From Branchiostoma floridae (lineage: Eukaryota > Chordata > Leptocardii > Amphioxiformes > Branchiostomatidae): DNA of 64,000 nucleotides. The stretch covers positions 3,177,872-3,241,871 of the forward strand of contig NC_049985.1 of the NCBI RefSeq assembly GCF_000003815.2, written 5' to 3'. A program made the position numbers and the translations under genes. Each line of letters opens with the position of its first letter. The stretch's first letter is position 1. This document shows positions 1 to 12,231 of this stretch, in pieces. The notes beneath the pieces were generated by a model, which did no database searches, was not told where the DNA came from, and saw only the letters and a program-made list of their open reading frames with translations.

Positions 1-13
1 TTTGTATGTGTCT

Positions 14-100
14 GTATACGTGTGCTTGTGTGTGTGTGTGTGTGTGCGTATTTTTATGTGTCTGTATCCGTATGTGTGTGTGTGCTTGTGTGTGTGCCCG
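14..100. repeat. GT-rich microsatellite
   Basis: Interrupted (GT)n tract with TGTGTG runs broken by tatttttatg and tccgtatg. The cysteine/valine-rich reading frame across it is only the repeat read in frame. No gene is seen here. Confidence 0.9.
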
Positions 101-429
101 TCTCCAAATCCACTACAATTCATCACGATACGTAAGTTCAAGGACACATAAACTCCGTTTCTCTGACAATCCTCTTCGCCGAATCATGCAAGCTATATAC
201 GAGCGACATGGTCGCATCCCGTTTCGCCACAAACAAACTTTTACAACAAAAACTCCCAGAAGTGATTTCCCCCTTTTATAGATTTATTCTGGAAAACAAT
301 TACCGATGGGGTTGAGAGCCCGGGCGGTTCATTCCCTGCGCTCGAACTTCCGTTAATGCGTTTTCCATTAAGCGGACATAAGCTAGTAAAAGCTGCTGGG
401 GCGATCAAATTGCGGCGTGTTATAGGATC

Positions 430-1860
430 AACCTGGGTCCTGAAGTCCACAAATCCCCCGTGTGATGGGCAATGGACTTGAATGATGTTGGAGTCAAGTT
501 CGCCATAAAGCCAGTATTGGTGCGGGCTATTCTACCACTGAGAAAAACTTTTGTTAAAGCCGCTTGGGAAAACGTTGGCGAGCATTTTTAAACAGAAAAT
601 CAGTTGTCTGAAGTCTTGCAGCACCATTCGTACACTATCAAGGCCTAGGATACTAGTATCTACTGGAAATGATAGCTGCGTGTGTTACATATCACATTTT
701 ACATATTACAGTCAAACCTCTTTGAAGAGGACACAATGGACAGGTGGTCACCATAGACCGGATTCCTCATGCTTGTGTCGATGGAAACCAAAAATAAACA
801 CAAACCCCGCCATGACTTTCAATGATGGTGGAGTCAAGTCCTTCATAATGCAGGCGTGGTGCGATGGACCAGAGTGTCACTATGACGGTTTTCCCGATGG
901 GGAAAACGTTTTGTTAAAGTCGTTGTCGGGCACTTTCAGACAGAACATCGGTTATTTGATGGCTGTATGTGCCAATGTTACATGTTACAGGTACAGCCAA
1001 ACCTGTTTGAAGTGACCATTCACTATCATGGGACTTCAAATATGAGGACATCGGACAGATGGTCACTATAGACCGGATACCTAATGATTGAAACCAAAGA
1101 CAAGCACAAAGTCCTGGGTATTTACGATGAACTTGAGCGATACCGGAGTCAAGTTCGCCATAAAGCCAGTATTGGTGCGATGGGCCATCGTGTCTCCAGG
1201 ACGATTTTATTGATGAGAAAAAACTTTTGATAAAGCCGTTTGTGAGAGTTGGTGAGCACGTTCAGACAGAACATCAGTTGTCTGAAGTTTTGGAAGCACT
1301 CCTTCTCCAGGATATTATCTGCGAACAATAGTTTCGTTTGTTACATTGTTCAGTCAGACTTGTCTGAAGTGGCCATTCGCTGTAATGGGGAAAATGGTCA
1401 CGGCGGATAGGCGGTCACTGTAGACCGGATCCTTATGGTGATGGTGTCAAGGGGAACCAAATAGAAGTACAAAGTCCCCTGTGTGTTAGGCTATGAGCTT
1501 GAATGATGTTGGAGTTTCACGCAGATCATTTCAGTCATTTGGAGTTACTGCCAGTTTCATATGTTAACGTTACATGTTACATATGCAGTCAAATCTGTCG
1601 GAAGTTACCATTCGAATGACTTAGCCAAAGTGGTCGAAGTCGACAGGTGGCCACTAAAAACCATATTCTTCGTGCTTCTGTCAAAGGGAATCAAATAGAC
1701 TACAAAGCCCCCTGTGTTACGCTATGAGCTTGAATGATCAGGGAGTCAGGTTCGCGATATAACGTTAACAATGGATCAGAGTGTCACCGGGACGCTTTCA
1801 CCGGCTGTATTTCAATGGCCATGTAGTCATTTTGTTCAGGTAAAAGGATGTTTGTTTCAG
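430..1860. repeat. Decayed tandem satellite, unit roughly 230-370 bp, about 5 copies
   Basis: A block containing a version of 'ttgaatgatgttggagtcaa' recurs near 479, 817, 1131, 1499 and 1730. Each block is followed by a variant of 'gacagaacatcagttgtctg' and of 'acagtcaaacctgtttgaag' plus 'ggtggtcactatagaccgg'. Copies differ by many substitutions and indels, so the array is old. The 'acagtcaaacctg' and 'ggtggtc' words also form the ends of the inverted-repeat element at 16080-17051, which suggests the satellite grew from a DNA transposon. No coding sense is seen. Confidence 0.75.
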
Positions 1861-3034
1861 GTTTCACTGTATGTCGAAAATGGGATCTGTGTATAGGATG
1901 TGGTGAGAGTACGGTCTTTGATGACATGGCAGTATCCGGATTAGACTAGCTTACCAGGTCTTAACGCACACGAAAGGAAGCAAATACTGTAAGTCTGCCA
2001 CATCGGTTTTTAAACCTTTCCCCTGGAAACTCAAAGCCACTGACGCGTAACGGGATCTCGGAGCCAAGTACAGCCGAGCACGAGAACTCGTCAAGCAAAT
2101 TGAATATCACTTTCTAACCCAACGACCGTTTCGGGAAGTAGCTGCGAACATTACGACTATAAAGCTGCGAGTAAAGCCCATGTTGTACAGCTCTCCCGGC
2201 AGTCGCAAATCTTTATCTCGGAATCCAGCCGGCTTAGCGGGCCAAATCCGGGCCAGGAAATGGCCATAGTCGGGGGCTCAACTTGACGAGAAATCAATTA
2301 CTCTGGGAACGAGATGGCTCGGCTCTCGGCTCCAGATTTTACGGCCCGTCCGTTAAAAGTCGTTTGATGTGGCCGACTGGAGATCAGTCACGGTCGGACG
2401 GGATCAAAGGGATTCAGTTGTTCTATTACTAGATTTTTGGCGGGAAGGCGTGAGGAAAGATGGGTGATAAAATCGGACAACTTGGCTCGCGACAAAGCCA
2501 TCAATGCCAGCCGGCCGCCCACCGACCAGAGCGTTTACAGAACGCTCAACAAATTTTATAAATAAAGAAATCATAATTTCGTGCATAATATTTCAATTAT
2601 AGAATCAAAAGGTTACAAAAATCCAATTTCGGTCGCTGTACTGTTGCTCAGAAATTGCCGTCTAGTGGACAGCAAGCCTAACGGCAAACCGCGCCGTAAT
2701 TCACGCGAGATTTGGATTTGATGTGACGTAACGAACATTTGGAGACAGTAAAATCGCCATAAGGACTCCGAAATGGGTTTTCTTTCCTGACATTTACCCG
2801 GATCAAACTACAAGTTAGTTATCCGAGGCACTGCGAACTTCAATCAATACAGTTCATTATCAAATCAATAACAACTGTCTGTTATCCGTGCCGCTGGACC
2901 AGGCTTGTGTTGAGCAGATCAAACAGACGATGCGACCATCTCCATGTAACATTATCTGCTGACTCAGTGATCGCTGCTTTAGAGAGTGATAGGATCGTAA
3001 ATTTCCCCTCCATCACTTCACATTAACGCAACCT
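1861..3034. other. Intergenic stretch without recognised features
   Basis: No exon with splice sites, no repeat and no RNA gene could be recognised on either strand. Only short frames without family resemblance are present. Confidence 0.5.
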
Positions 3035-3333
3035 GGGTTAAGTTTCTTGCCGACTATCTAAGGCGTCTTACTTGGCCGTTAGGGTATAGATATAAAAGAG
3101 AGATGTCACAGAGTGACAGTTAGAATAGATACGAATACGTACAAACAATATCTTTCAATCAGCTTGAATAAAAGTTTAAGTTGGTTGGGTTAAGTTTCTC
3201 GCTGACTTTCTAAGGCGTGTTAATTGGCTGTTACGGTAGATGTAAAAAAGAGATTGACAAGTTCCAGGGTCAGAGTCTGAATAGATACGACTACAAACAA
3301 TAACTTTCCAATGAATCAGCTTGAATAAAAGTT
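3035..3333. repeat. Two-copy tandem duplication, unit about 150 bp
   Basis: Copy 1 (about 3035-3180) and copy 2 (about 3186-3333) share, in order, 'gggttaagtttct', 'ctaaggcgt', an A-rich 'aaagagag' segment, 'gaatagatacga', 'acaaacaata' and 'cagcttgaataaaagttta'. Each ends with an AATAAA-like word. No function can be assigned. Confidence 0.75.
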
Positions 3334-3389
3334 TACTTCTTTTCATGAAGTGGTCTAAATAAGTCTATTGCTCATAGGACGTCTCACGT

Positions 3390-3570
3390 CAATTTTTAAG
3401 TGTCATGGACAACTTAACTCAAGGTCCTCTGGATGGATTGTGATGGTATTTGGTGTGCTTTAGGTGATGGGAAGATGAAGTTGAAGATCGATTTTGGGCC
3501 CCCTGGTGTGTGACTTTGGTATTGCGGTAGGACTTCCTGTTTTTGTATCTTTTGTGTTGGACATTCTATG
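3390..3570 (+). repeat. Dispersed repeat, same family as part of the element at 12232-13243
   Basis: The segment carries 'gattttgggccccctggt', a 'gtgtgactttggtattgc' stretch, 'gtatcttttg' and 'acattctatggtc' in the same order and spacing as 12790-12930. It is therefore a fragment of the same repeat family, lying outside any gene. Confidence 0.65.
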
Positions 3571-4470
3571 GTCGTATGTTTTAAAACGTCAATTCGTGTG
3601 TAGATCCAGATGTCATCATTTATCTCATAACCGTTTGACCCACTGACTGAACCAATGTTTGGGAAAAAAAATTATCATATTTGAAGAAACGACATAGGTA
3701 ATGTTATATGTGACGTAGCATTGGCACATTTGGCATCGGCTCTTTAATTTCCGATGGATGAAAAGCAAATCCATGTTGCACAAAAAGCTTACTGCTTGTG
3801 GCAATACAAACATACGAGTATAAGATCTTGTATCCTTTCAGGGCATTGGTTGTGGTACCGCTTCAGGTCGCTTAGAGGCGTATGTGCAATATCTACTGTA
3901 CAATGCACAACGTCATTTTGGATATTGACTTTAAGTCGACGTCCTCGTGTATAAGGGAGCTTCGGGTGTTAGCCGCAAGCGTCAAACACTCTGCACATAA
4001 AAGAACCCAATACACTTCTCAAGAACAGATGGTGTGCTTGGCTAAAACACGTAAGTCATAGTGAAGCCACGTTGCAATATTGGCTAACAATAAGGAGTGC
4101 TTTATCCTCTAACATACTCCGTGCGTTTATTTGTTCATTGACCAGCCTTCCTAACGACTTAGATTTCGCAATGAAGGCAACTTTTTTGCCAAAGCTTTTT
4201 TCTTTTCACACACTTCGTATCAGTTTTGGGATCCCAGAAGATGTCATGAATATATTCAAATCAACATGGCATTACCTACATAATATATCTAAGAAAATTT
4301 ATTATGTGTTGTGAAATTTCACAGATTAGAAAAAGAATGCATTGATGTCAATGTAAGAACACCAGACCTGTTGCACGCACACAGTTTTTTTTTATTGTTT
4401 GTTACCGAGTGGGCTTTGGTTGGTGGCTTGAGTCATACTTGTGAATCCTCGACCTGTTAGCTTATTAGTG
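3571..4470. other. Intergenic stretch downstream of the fibrinogen-domain gene
   Basis: This should hold the 3' UTR and downstream flank of the minus-strand gene ending at 4482. No further exon, clear poly(A) arrangement or repeat was recognised. Confidence 0.4.
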
Positions 4471-4481
4471 TGTCTGACTAC

Positions 4482-7051
4482 TTATGGGTCGAAACTGCGA
4501 GGGCGGACCATCATTTTGGACTTTTTCAGATAGTGCTCATAGGAGCCCCCAAAGGTGTACCAGAAGATACCGTAGCCACTGTGAGAGGTGCGGTCAGAGG
4601 GCCGCAGGTACGGGCCGTTGAGGGCAGACTGACCACATCTGTTGTACCACCACCCTCCTGTGTACATGTGGCGACCTCCAGCGCAAGACAAGGAAGATGC
4701 GTCGTTGTCTGCATCCCTAGCACTGAAGGCCTGACCCGTTAGGTAGGCAGCAGATGACGGGTCTGATAAAACGAAGCCGTCCCCAGCTGTCCCACTGTAC
4801 CCACCAACAGAAAGGCGATAGTAGGAGCCACTATTCCCCACCGAGAATGAAGAGTACTTGGCGTACTTGACCACTCTCCCCCAATCCTCCAGCTCTATGT
4901 ACAGCTCATACGCATTCTGACTGGTCAAATGGTACATATTCTCCAACCCCAACCAATGCTCCCCATTGGCTGACCCAAACCCGTACTTAAATGCGTTATA
5001 GGGTCGGTTAAAGTCGATAGACCCGTCAAATCTCCTCTGTATGACCGTCCACCCTCCCCCATCTGTGGTCTGATCACAGTATACAGAGATCGGGCTGGTC
5101 AGACCAGCAGGCATTATGTCGTGTACACCACTAGATACAGCTTCTAACATAGCCAAAGCTATGTGGATCTCAGAACAGTCAGAAAAGTAGTTTGTGCGAC
5201 CGCTGGGGACCAGTGACGACAGGACGGACGGAGGAAGCTGCTGGTGCTCATGGTCAGGCTCGGGTTTGAAGTCGTGATTCTCTGCCTCCGGAGACAGAAG
5301 TGACTCTGCAGGGGAACAGCGATCAAGGGACAAATCAGTTGTGGAAAAATAGTCAAACTTGTCAGTCACTTTTAATAAATCAGCACAAATAATTTTTGCT
5401 ATAAACCTGTATGCCGTATTGCCAATAGATATGACTCTATGAAAGGGCTGTACGAAGCATGTAGCGTTAGTTATTAAAATATGAAAGGTTGACATCATTT
5501 GCTTGTAACTGTTGTATGTCACCCATGCTTATTGATTATATATCTATACATAAATTCTTCAATTGCTTCTAAAAGATGACTTATTGTCTAAAATGCGTAA
5601 AACTTAAATACGAAAATGCATTTGACTGACAGTTCATTTGTGCAGGTCATTAACATTTATAAAGATTTATACGCTATTTACGTACAAAATGTAAAGTTTT
5701 TAATACCAAAAAGCTCTCATCAGTCTTCTGGTCCTTCTCAAGACGAGACGGATCAGAAGACTTATCGAAAGCTTTTTGTTAGTTTATATTTTGTACGTTA
5801 ATAGCGTATAAATCTTCATCACAGTGAATCTTTACAATGGGAAAAAATCAAATAATCATGATGATGATGTTGGTAATACAAAAAATTGATAGATAGCCAT
5901 CCACTATTACTAGTAGACTATTCGTTATTCGTGAGCAATAGTGGCGACAGTTTTTGAAATACTCAAGGAAAAAACAAGGACACTGAAATGGAGTTCAGAT
6001 TCTAAAAAAAAAGTAGTGCACTAACCACAGGTAGTTGATTCGAGTGACTTGAGCTCGTTCCCTACAGTTTTGCACAGGTCCCTCAGTTGAGGAGTGAAAC
6101 CAGGACTCGGCTTTGTCAGGGCTGCAAATGGAAAACGATCTAATGAGAAGGTTTCGCTTGGAAATCAGTCGTTAAACCACTGAAGATTAGACCCGTAAGA
6201 TTGAAAAATTATAATAAAAGAAGGCAAAGCAGTCATCTCAACTGAGGTGAATCATGATGCTTTCTAAAGTAGTGAAATGCGCTACGGCTCATATATTGAG
6301 CAGCTGAGCACATCATGTCACCTCTACTCTTTTTGAAATGTGTGTCGGTCTCTTTTACGTGCAGAGATTTGACGCTTTGAGGTTAACACCTCAATACAAG
6401 GCCCCTCTCCAAAGGACGATGTGACCCTTTTTCAGTTGTGCCCAGATTCGGACGCGAACGCTCGAACCCGAGACGCTGGCTCCACGAAATTTGGCAAAAC
6501 GTAGAAAGCAGAGTGCAGAATCCAGTAGACCATACGTTTAACCTTTTTGATATTTCTTCCTCCAGTGCGACAGAAGAAATTGAATGAAAAGAGGCAGTGA
6601 TTGACACATCGTGTCTATCGTCACTGCTACATTTCCTTTAACCCAACAGAACTACGAGTAGTCTGGGTTCCATCCTCCGTAGTAACCACTGGCTCAGTCT
6701 TATTTGCATGCTTGCACACTTGAACAATAGCTTTGATACACAATACCACTGGAGACTTACATGTACTGAGCTAAGCGAATCAAGACATATCACAATAGTA
6801 ATAGTTTATTGTGACACCTTAATTTAGCCCCTTCCAAGGTTCAAAACTCGTACGTTTCGTACACACCCCTTTGATAAGAAAGTATCTTCTGGAGTAAGAA
6901 TTCTATACTCACCGATTCCCTTACATCCTTCTCGGATGTGACACAGGTCCAATGTGCTCCAGGACAGCTGCTGTGTGGTGCTATCCCCAGGTTGTGCTGC
7001 TACACAGACAGCGCTACAGGCAGCAGTGATGAGTAGGATCAGGTACAGCAT
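4482..7051 (-). CDS. Secreted fibrinogen-related (FReD) protein, 352 aa, 3 exons
   Basis: Exons (minus strand) are 6913-7051, 6026-6121 and 4482-5305, all joined in phase 1 (139, 96 and 824 nt), closing as 352 codons plus stop. The ATG at 7051 opens a hydrophobic signal peptide (MLYLILLITAACSAVCVAA). Exon 2 encodes a short linker with cysteines. Exon 3 carries the whole fibrinogen C-terminal domain from about residue 120: TSPISVYCD, TTDGGGWTVIQRR, NGEHWLGLENMYHLT, a Ca-site-like DADND followed by a cysteine, and GGWWYNRCG then GIFWYTFGGSY. This is the ficolin/angiopoietin/tenascin-type fold. In secreted invertebrate proteins it usually acts as a lectin that binds acetylated sugars, so a humoral recognition role is inferred. 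There is no collagen or coiled-coil stretch, so it is not a true ficolin. Confidence 0.93.
5662..5816. repeat. Palindromic MITE-like hairpin
   Basis: The left arm 'agatttatacgctattta' with 'cgtacaaaat' is mirrored at the right by 'ttttgtacgt' and 'tagcgtataaatct'. An inner pair (aaaagct and agctttt) makes a nearly complete foldback of about 155 bp. It lies in intron 2 of the fibrinogen-domain gene. Confidence 0.8.
6255..6500. repeat. Probable degenerate SINE
   Basis: Contains 'cgctcgaacccgagac', resembling an inverted B box, plus a 'tcttttacgtgcagag' tail word seen in relatives of other tRNA-derived repeats here. It is too degraded for firm limits and lies in intron 1 of the fibrinogen-domain gene. 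Confidence 0.4.
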
Positions 7052-7105
7052 GATGACAGCAGTCAGGCTGGTCCACAGTCTGGCAACAGAACCTCAGGAC
7101 CCCGG

Positions 7106-7113
7106 TATTTAAA
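7106..7113 (-). promoter_or_regulatory. TATA-like box of the fibrinogen-domain gene
   Basis: On the minus strand this reads TTTAAATA in a GC-rich setting, 55 bases before the ATG at 7051. This leaves room for a short 5' UTR with transcription starting near 7080. The assignment rests on position and match only. Confidence 0.5.
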
Positions 7114-8434
7114 CCTTGCATGCACCTACTATAATTTTAAATTTACAAGCCACTTCATTTGGAAATGTCTGATACAAAACGTGACCATTCGGCGTTGTTG
7201 ACACTCTACATGTTCCTTTATTAAAGTTTACAAGACACTCAGCTTAAACAATTCCCACCATCTGCCAGGTGTGGTCTGTACCGGGTTTCTCAGGCCATGA
7301 ATGGCATTTTGACAACTTTACTACTGTAACAGCACTGCAGTTGTTATCAACCTCCTGCGATTACTTTACAGGGGCTATATATACCAATAAACTGAGCTTA
7401 ATTTCTAACCACTAACAATGAAATTTTCTATTTTCTTTATCGAGGTTATACAGCACTTGTGATGTTCGTCCATCGGAAGTCGATGAGGACCTTGACTTCA
7501 TCTTCAGTTCAGTCACCCTTGTAAGTCCGGGCGTGACAGTACAGCACTTGTAGTAGCTAGCTAAATACCTCCTTCCCCACAATCTGCTGGCAAGTAAATA
7601 AGTAATACGTGTTCAGTGTTTCACTGTCCCAAAAACAAAAGCTAGCAACAAGACAAGTTGTACCCCCTTCTACATATTCTTTATTCATTCGGCTGTTCTA
7701 TGATACAGAAGGAAAGCGGGTTAATGACATGCAGTCAGACATTGTACCATTCAAAATAGATGCGGTCTTCTTCGTGTTTCACCCTTATACTGTACAGTGG
7801 TAGTCAGTGGCTTGGATGGTAGCTTTCAAACTTAACTCATGCTAGTATATTCTTCTGGAATATGAGATCAAGGGGATAGACGCCAATGGATTTCATTGTG
7901 AGGTATGGGAAGATGCGTGTTTCGGTGCCGTTTCTAATAACAAAACTTAATTTTGCCTCCAATGTGTCAGGTAGCAAACGGGTAGCAAGCAGCAAACAGT
8001 ACTCAGACGTGCCGTACAAGTTTTTGACCTCGGCTCAGTTGAACATTGATATTGCAATATTTATTCACAACACTTGTCATTGAATTGATTTCATATATAA
8101 CCTATGAGATATACAAAGCAATACAAATTAAACTAGAAAGGTGACAATTACAAATACATAATGTGTACCTTCCCATGGTCTAGCATAACAAACTACTGTT
8201 TATCATTTCGCAAGCGCATTCATTGTATAAGATGGCCAAATCCTCCGGATCTCTGCCAGTTGCTCCATTATGTAATCGAACATCACAGGGTGTCTGACAC
8301 ACCTTCAGTAACCATAGCGAGAGCCGGTTGGTTTAGGTCATTGATCTTATTAATTTGGAGAAGAAGAACAGGAAGAAACGTAGCAAAAACTACATGTTCC
8401 CTATATTTGGTAACAGCTGTGATAGACAAAGGTC
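7114..8434. other. Intergenic stretch between the fibrinogen gene and the STAND gene 3' end
   Basis: No exon or repeat was recognised. It must contain the 3' UTR of the minus-strand STAND gene (stop at 8435) and the upstream region of the fibrinogen-domain gene. Frames on the plus strand from 8161 onwards are antisense to the STAND exon. Confidence 0.5.
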
Positions 8435-11400
8435 TCATGAGCCGTCACCATTTCCCATTGGAGTTATTGGCCACCTGTACTCGTTCTTGTACTCGCATAG
8501 AAGTTTATCGTCACGAGACCTTGCGGTCAGGTTCACTGGCCATGAGGATATATTCAAGGCCGGATTGGCAAGACTTACTGATTTGTGTTGGTAACATGAC
8601 AGTGGAGTTCCCGCAGCCACTGCATAGCATCTACCTACTGTCACCCCCGAGTCAATGCTGTTTTGAGAAACCATACAGGATTGAACTAATACACGCCAGA
8701 ACATGCCTTTAGTAAAGTCGCTGCAGTCTGGAGAGTCGTTGTTGTGTGGGCAAGTCAATGATAACTGTCGTAGCCTCTCCACCGCACGTACTGATATTTC
8801 TAGTGCGGTCCAGAAAAAGCGTTCTCTTGATACACTGTCCAGTGTGTGCAGGACAGAATAGCTCACGATTCTATTCAAAGCAATACCACATGGCCTGTTG
8901 TAAACCTTGATCAACGAATGTTTCTTCAAACATTGTGCCATGTCGTAGTAGGATTCTCCTTTAAAGTTGGGGTGCTGCCAGCTGAAGGGCTCGCTACCTT
9001 TAAAGACACACAATGGCACGTCTGTCGTATGATCGAAAAACGAAAGCACCGCAAGGAGTTCGTAAGCTTTCGGACACTCCTCCTGTACCTTTCTCACCTC
9101 GTCAATAATTGGATTTTCACTCTGTCCATAGCCGGACAAATCTAGTCTAACTGATATGAGACTATTCAGCAACAAATCCTCACTACAACCTGCCGCATAG
9201 CGACCTCCATGGTTTGCTTCTATGCAGTAGTGAATTATGGCATATGGTAGATAGCCAAGGGCAGTAACAATGGGGTAGCTAGGCCAAAAGATGTCTGCTC
9301 TTGCCAGATCTACATCAGGCGCGACTTGCAATTGTGACAGGTAAAGCCTTAGCGCAGCGTCCACTGATAATGGATGTAACTTGAATGTCGTGAGTTTGTC
9401 TAAGTCAGGAAGAGAAAGCTCTCTCCTGGACAGTAAGATCACGTGAGAAGTTACACCGTGCACCGTTCTATCTGGCACAATCTTTAACATGTCTGAGGCA
9501 TGTTTAGAAGTTTCTACGTTGTCAAAAACAAAGAGAAACTTCCCCCTGAACCTCACAAGTAAAGTTTTGCTTAAGTACTCAGCCGCCCAGTCGAAACTTT
9601 TATCCCGATAGTCATACACTATTGGATCACGATTGTCTACTTCCCGCAACACATTAACAAATAGAAAGTTGACTTGTTCTTTTGAAGTCATCCAAACAAT
9701 GCCAGCCTTATAATTATTGCTATTTCTATACACATATTCCTTCACCATTGCTGTTTTCCCCACCCCACTGAGACCACTGACCAGGCAAACACTATCCTTC
9801 TCTAGTATCATGGTTAGATTTGTGATATCTTCCTCCCTTCCAAATAGATGGGGTCTGTTCTTGGTGGTGATGTCCAAGATATATTTAGGGTAGAGACACC
9901 TTTCACCTGAAAAGAGAGGAAGAACTTTAGAAACAACATGATTGTTCATTCCTTGATAAAGACTGATGCTGTGCAGTCGAACATTTGGGTGAGTCCAATT
10001 TTTGTGTTGGAAATTACAATTCAACTATTTTAAGAACAACAAGAAGTGTTGATCTTTTCCATTTCACAGCTCCTTTCTAAATGCGTCACAGGAAGATAGG
10101 TTGACAGCAACGTTTTGCAGTAGATAAAGGACGAAGTGATATGATGGATGAATAAAGAATGAATTGATGGGTAAATGAACGGATTCTCTTTAAGTTGTGT
10201 GAAGTACATCTTTGACACATGCATTTTCGTATTATAGATGTTTCATCATTACGTCCACTATCATCTACGTTATTGGGCCATGACCAATTACCACGGTGAA
10301 TCCTTTGACGAGGACCTGTTCCTAGATTGAAAAGTAGATAAGAAAAGTTGCATCTTCATTTGTAGATATGTTACATAGGTTAAAGGTAAGGCAAACCTGG
10401 TGATGCCACCCACACCATCACCAAGACAGCAACAACCATGGCAACGAGGGCGTAGTTAGGTGGAACTGATGACCAGAGCGTCTCTTGAAGAGGAAAAACA
10501 TTTCAAAAGAAACATCAGATGATTTCGCATACATTTTTTGTAGATGCTCCAGTTTTGATGAATCAATTTTTTTCACAATCATTATTAAATTGCTTTATTA
10601 ACTCCTTTAGCTGTCGCATGTAATTGCTACAGCTACTCTTCCAACAGGACGAAGTGGAAAGAGTTGAAGAAAGACTGATTGCAGCTGCAGGGTGTCCAGA
10701 CCACTGTAGCAGCAGGACACAGTGGACTACTACTCTTCCATGAATAAAAAAAATTGTGAAAAGAAATATTTGTGATTATCAAAAATACACTTGAGTTTAT
10801 ATCCCCTTTTATATGCTGCATACCTGGCATGTGCATTTAAGATACCTATCAAAAAGGACTATCTTCCTAGCTGATAATACTTGAGATGTGTGTACCACAT
10901 CCAAATGTCTATGTAAAACTTATTGATAATAAATTAGATTGAAGTACTCAAAATTTCTCAAGCTCTTACTGGTCTCAGCCTCAACTATCACTTCTGGTCC
11001 ACGTAGCTGCCCACTGACCACCCGGACTCGAGCGTCGTACTTAGTCCCAGCTCTGAGCCCACCAATGCTGACGTCAGTCTGATCCCAACCGACTTGTCCC
11101 CGCAGTACAGGCTCCTGGTCGTTGCCGTGTGCGAAGATGGAGACTTCCACCGACCCCCCTGGTACGGCGTCTATCTGGTCCCAGGCAACCGTCAGGGAAT
11201 CCCTGGTGGACGACGCTAACCGACAGTTTCTTGGTGTCGGGATCACTGAAATTCGAAAGGCACAAATAGCTTTTCCAAGAAAAATATCCTGTCATTAAAA
11301 AGGATAGCTGTTACCAGGAAACGAGGGATCGACATTTATATTCCTATTAACAAACGTTACGGTTAGAGTTTAAAGTGCAATGCCATTATGGTGTGATGAA

Positions 11401-12074
11401 GGTTGTTACCTTTTTCCATTTCCTCTTTTTCTGCAGTTCGAATTTGCTCTGCCAGGTGGGGATAGAGTCTTTCCAATTGTTGCATGAAGGCCGCTAACTC
11501 TTCTACTTCTTTTCCTCTCAGAATGAGCAGTAGCGCCTCTGTTCTGTCTTTTCTGTCCGAAATATAATATGGTGATTGGAAATCGATATATCTCCGGGTC
11601 AAGATGATATTAGTTGCAATATAATGGTAAACGTCATGACTGTAACTTGACTCTATCAAGTAACACAGGTTAAGCTCTGACACAACACAGGGAAACAATA
11701 CCAGAAATGCTTCCATTTGTATCGTAGAGCATAAGACTAAAATGCATGTGCAGTTCAGCCAGTGAACCTGCTTATTTAGATGTCTTTTAACCATTTTCAT
11801 GTGGTCAAATAACAAGCAAAGGTTAAATAACAAAAAAATAACAAGCATATGGCTCTTTACTTTACTTTTTAGTCTTCATAATTCTTGTCTTCCAAACAAA
11901 ATGAAGAAGGGAAGGGGTTTCATCTCACCTGGTGACCCCTGCCCTTTTCACCCTCTCGTATTCGTCATCATCCAGAACCCCGTGTTGCAGCAGCTCGTTC
12001 AGCAGGTGTCTGGGCTTCAGGTCGCGCAGGAGGGACGCCTTTTGGGCCTGGATCCGCGCCCACAGGTCCGCCAT
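8435..12074 (-). CDS. CARD - FN3 - TM - STAND (NB-ARC-like) NTPase, paralogue A, 707 aa
   Basis: Five coding exons (minus): 11929-12074, 11410-11552, 10970-11245, 10397-10483 and 8435-9906, with junction phases 2,1,1,1; total 2124 nt. Exons 1-2 (residues 1-96) form a CARD-type death fold (HLLNELLQHGVLDDDEYERV then ELAAFMQQLERLYPHLAEQI). Exon 3 (about 97-188) is a fibronectin III domain (SLTVAWDQ, VSIGGLRAGTKYDARVRV). Exon 4 encodes one hydrophobic helix (NYALVAMVVAVLVMVWVAS). Exon 5 is the NTPase: HLFGREEDI, Walker A GLSGVGKT near 262-269, Walker B KFLFVFDNVE near 340, HVILLSRRE, the GYLPYAI helix, and a winged-helix-like part. There are no LRR, WD40 or TPR repeats, so it is not a classical NLR. 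An in-frame ATG at 12149 could give 25 more residues. An immune or cell-death role is inferred from the domains. Confidence 0.88.
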
Positions 12075-12231
12075 GTCCGGTAGAGTGTATGTAGTGCGTA
12101 TTAGACCTACGCGAACGAGATATTTACATATAACGGGCCCGTTAGACATTGCTGTGGCTTTGTTGTATTTCAAATGACGTATTGTGAATGAATAGCATAC
12201 AGCTTCTTATTGACGCTTACCATTCTCTAGT

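Noticed and set aside
551-1015. Plus-strand frame of 154 codons
   Set aside because: Lies within the decayed satellite and is not kept between copies.
8161-8712. Plus-strand frame of 183 codons
   Set aside because: Largely antisense to the STAND NTPase exon of paralogue A; no recognisable domain.
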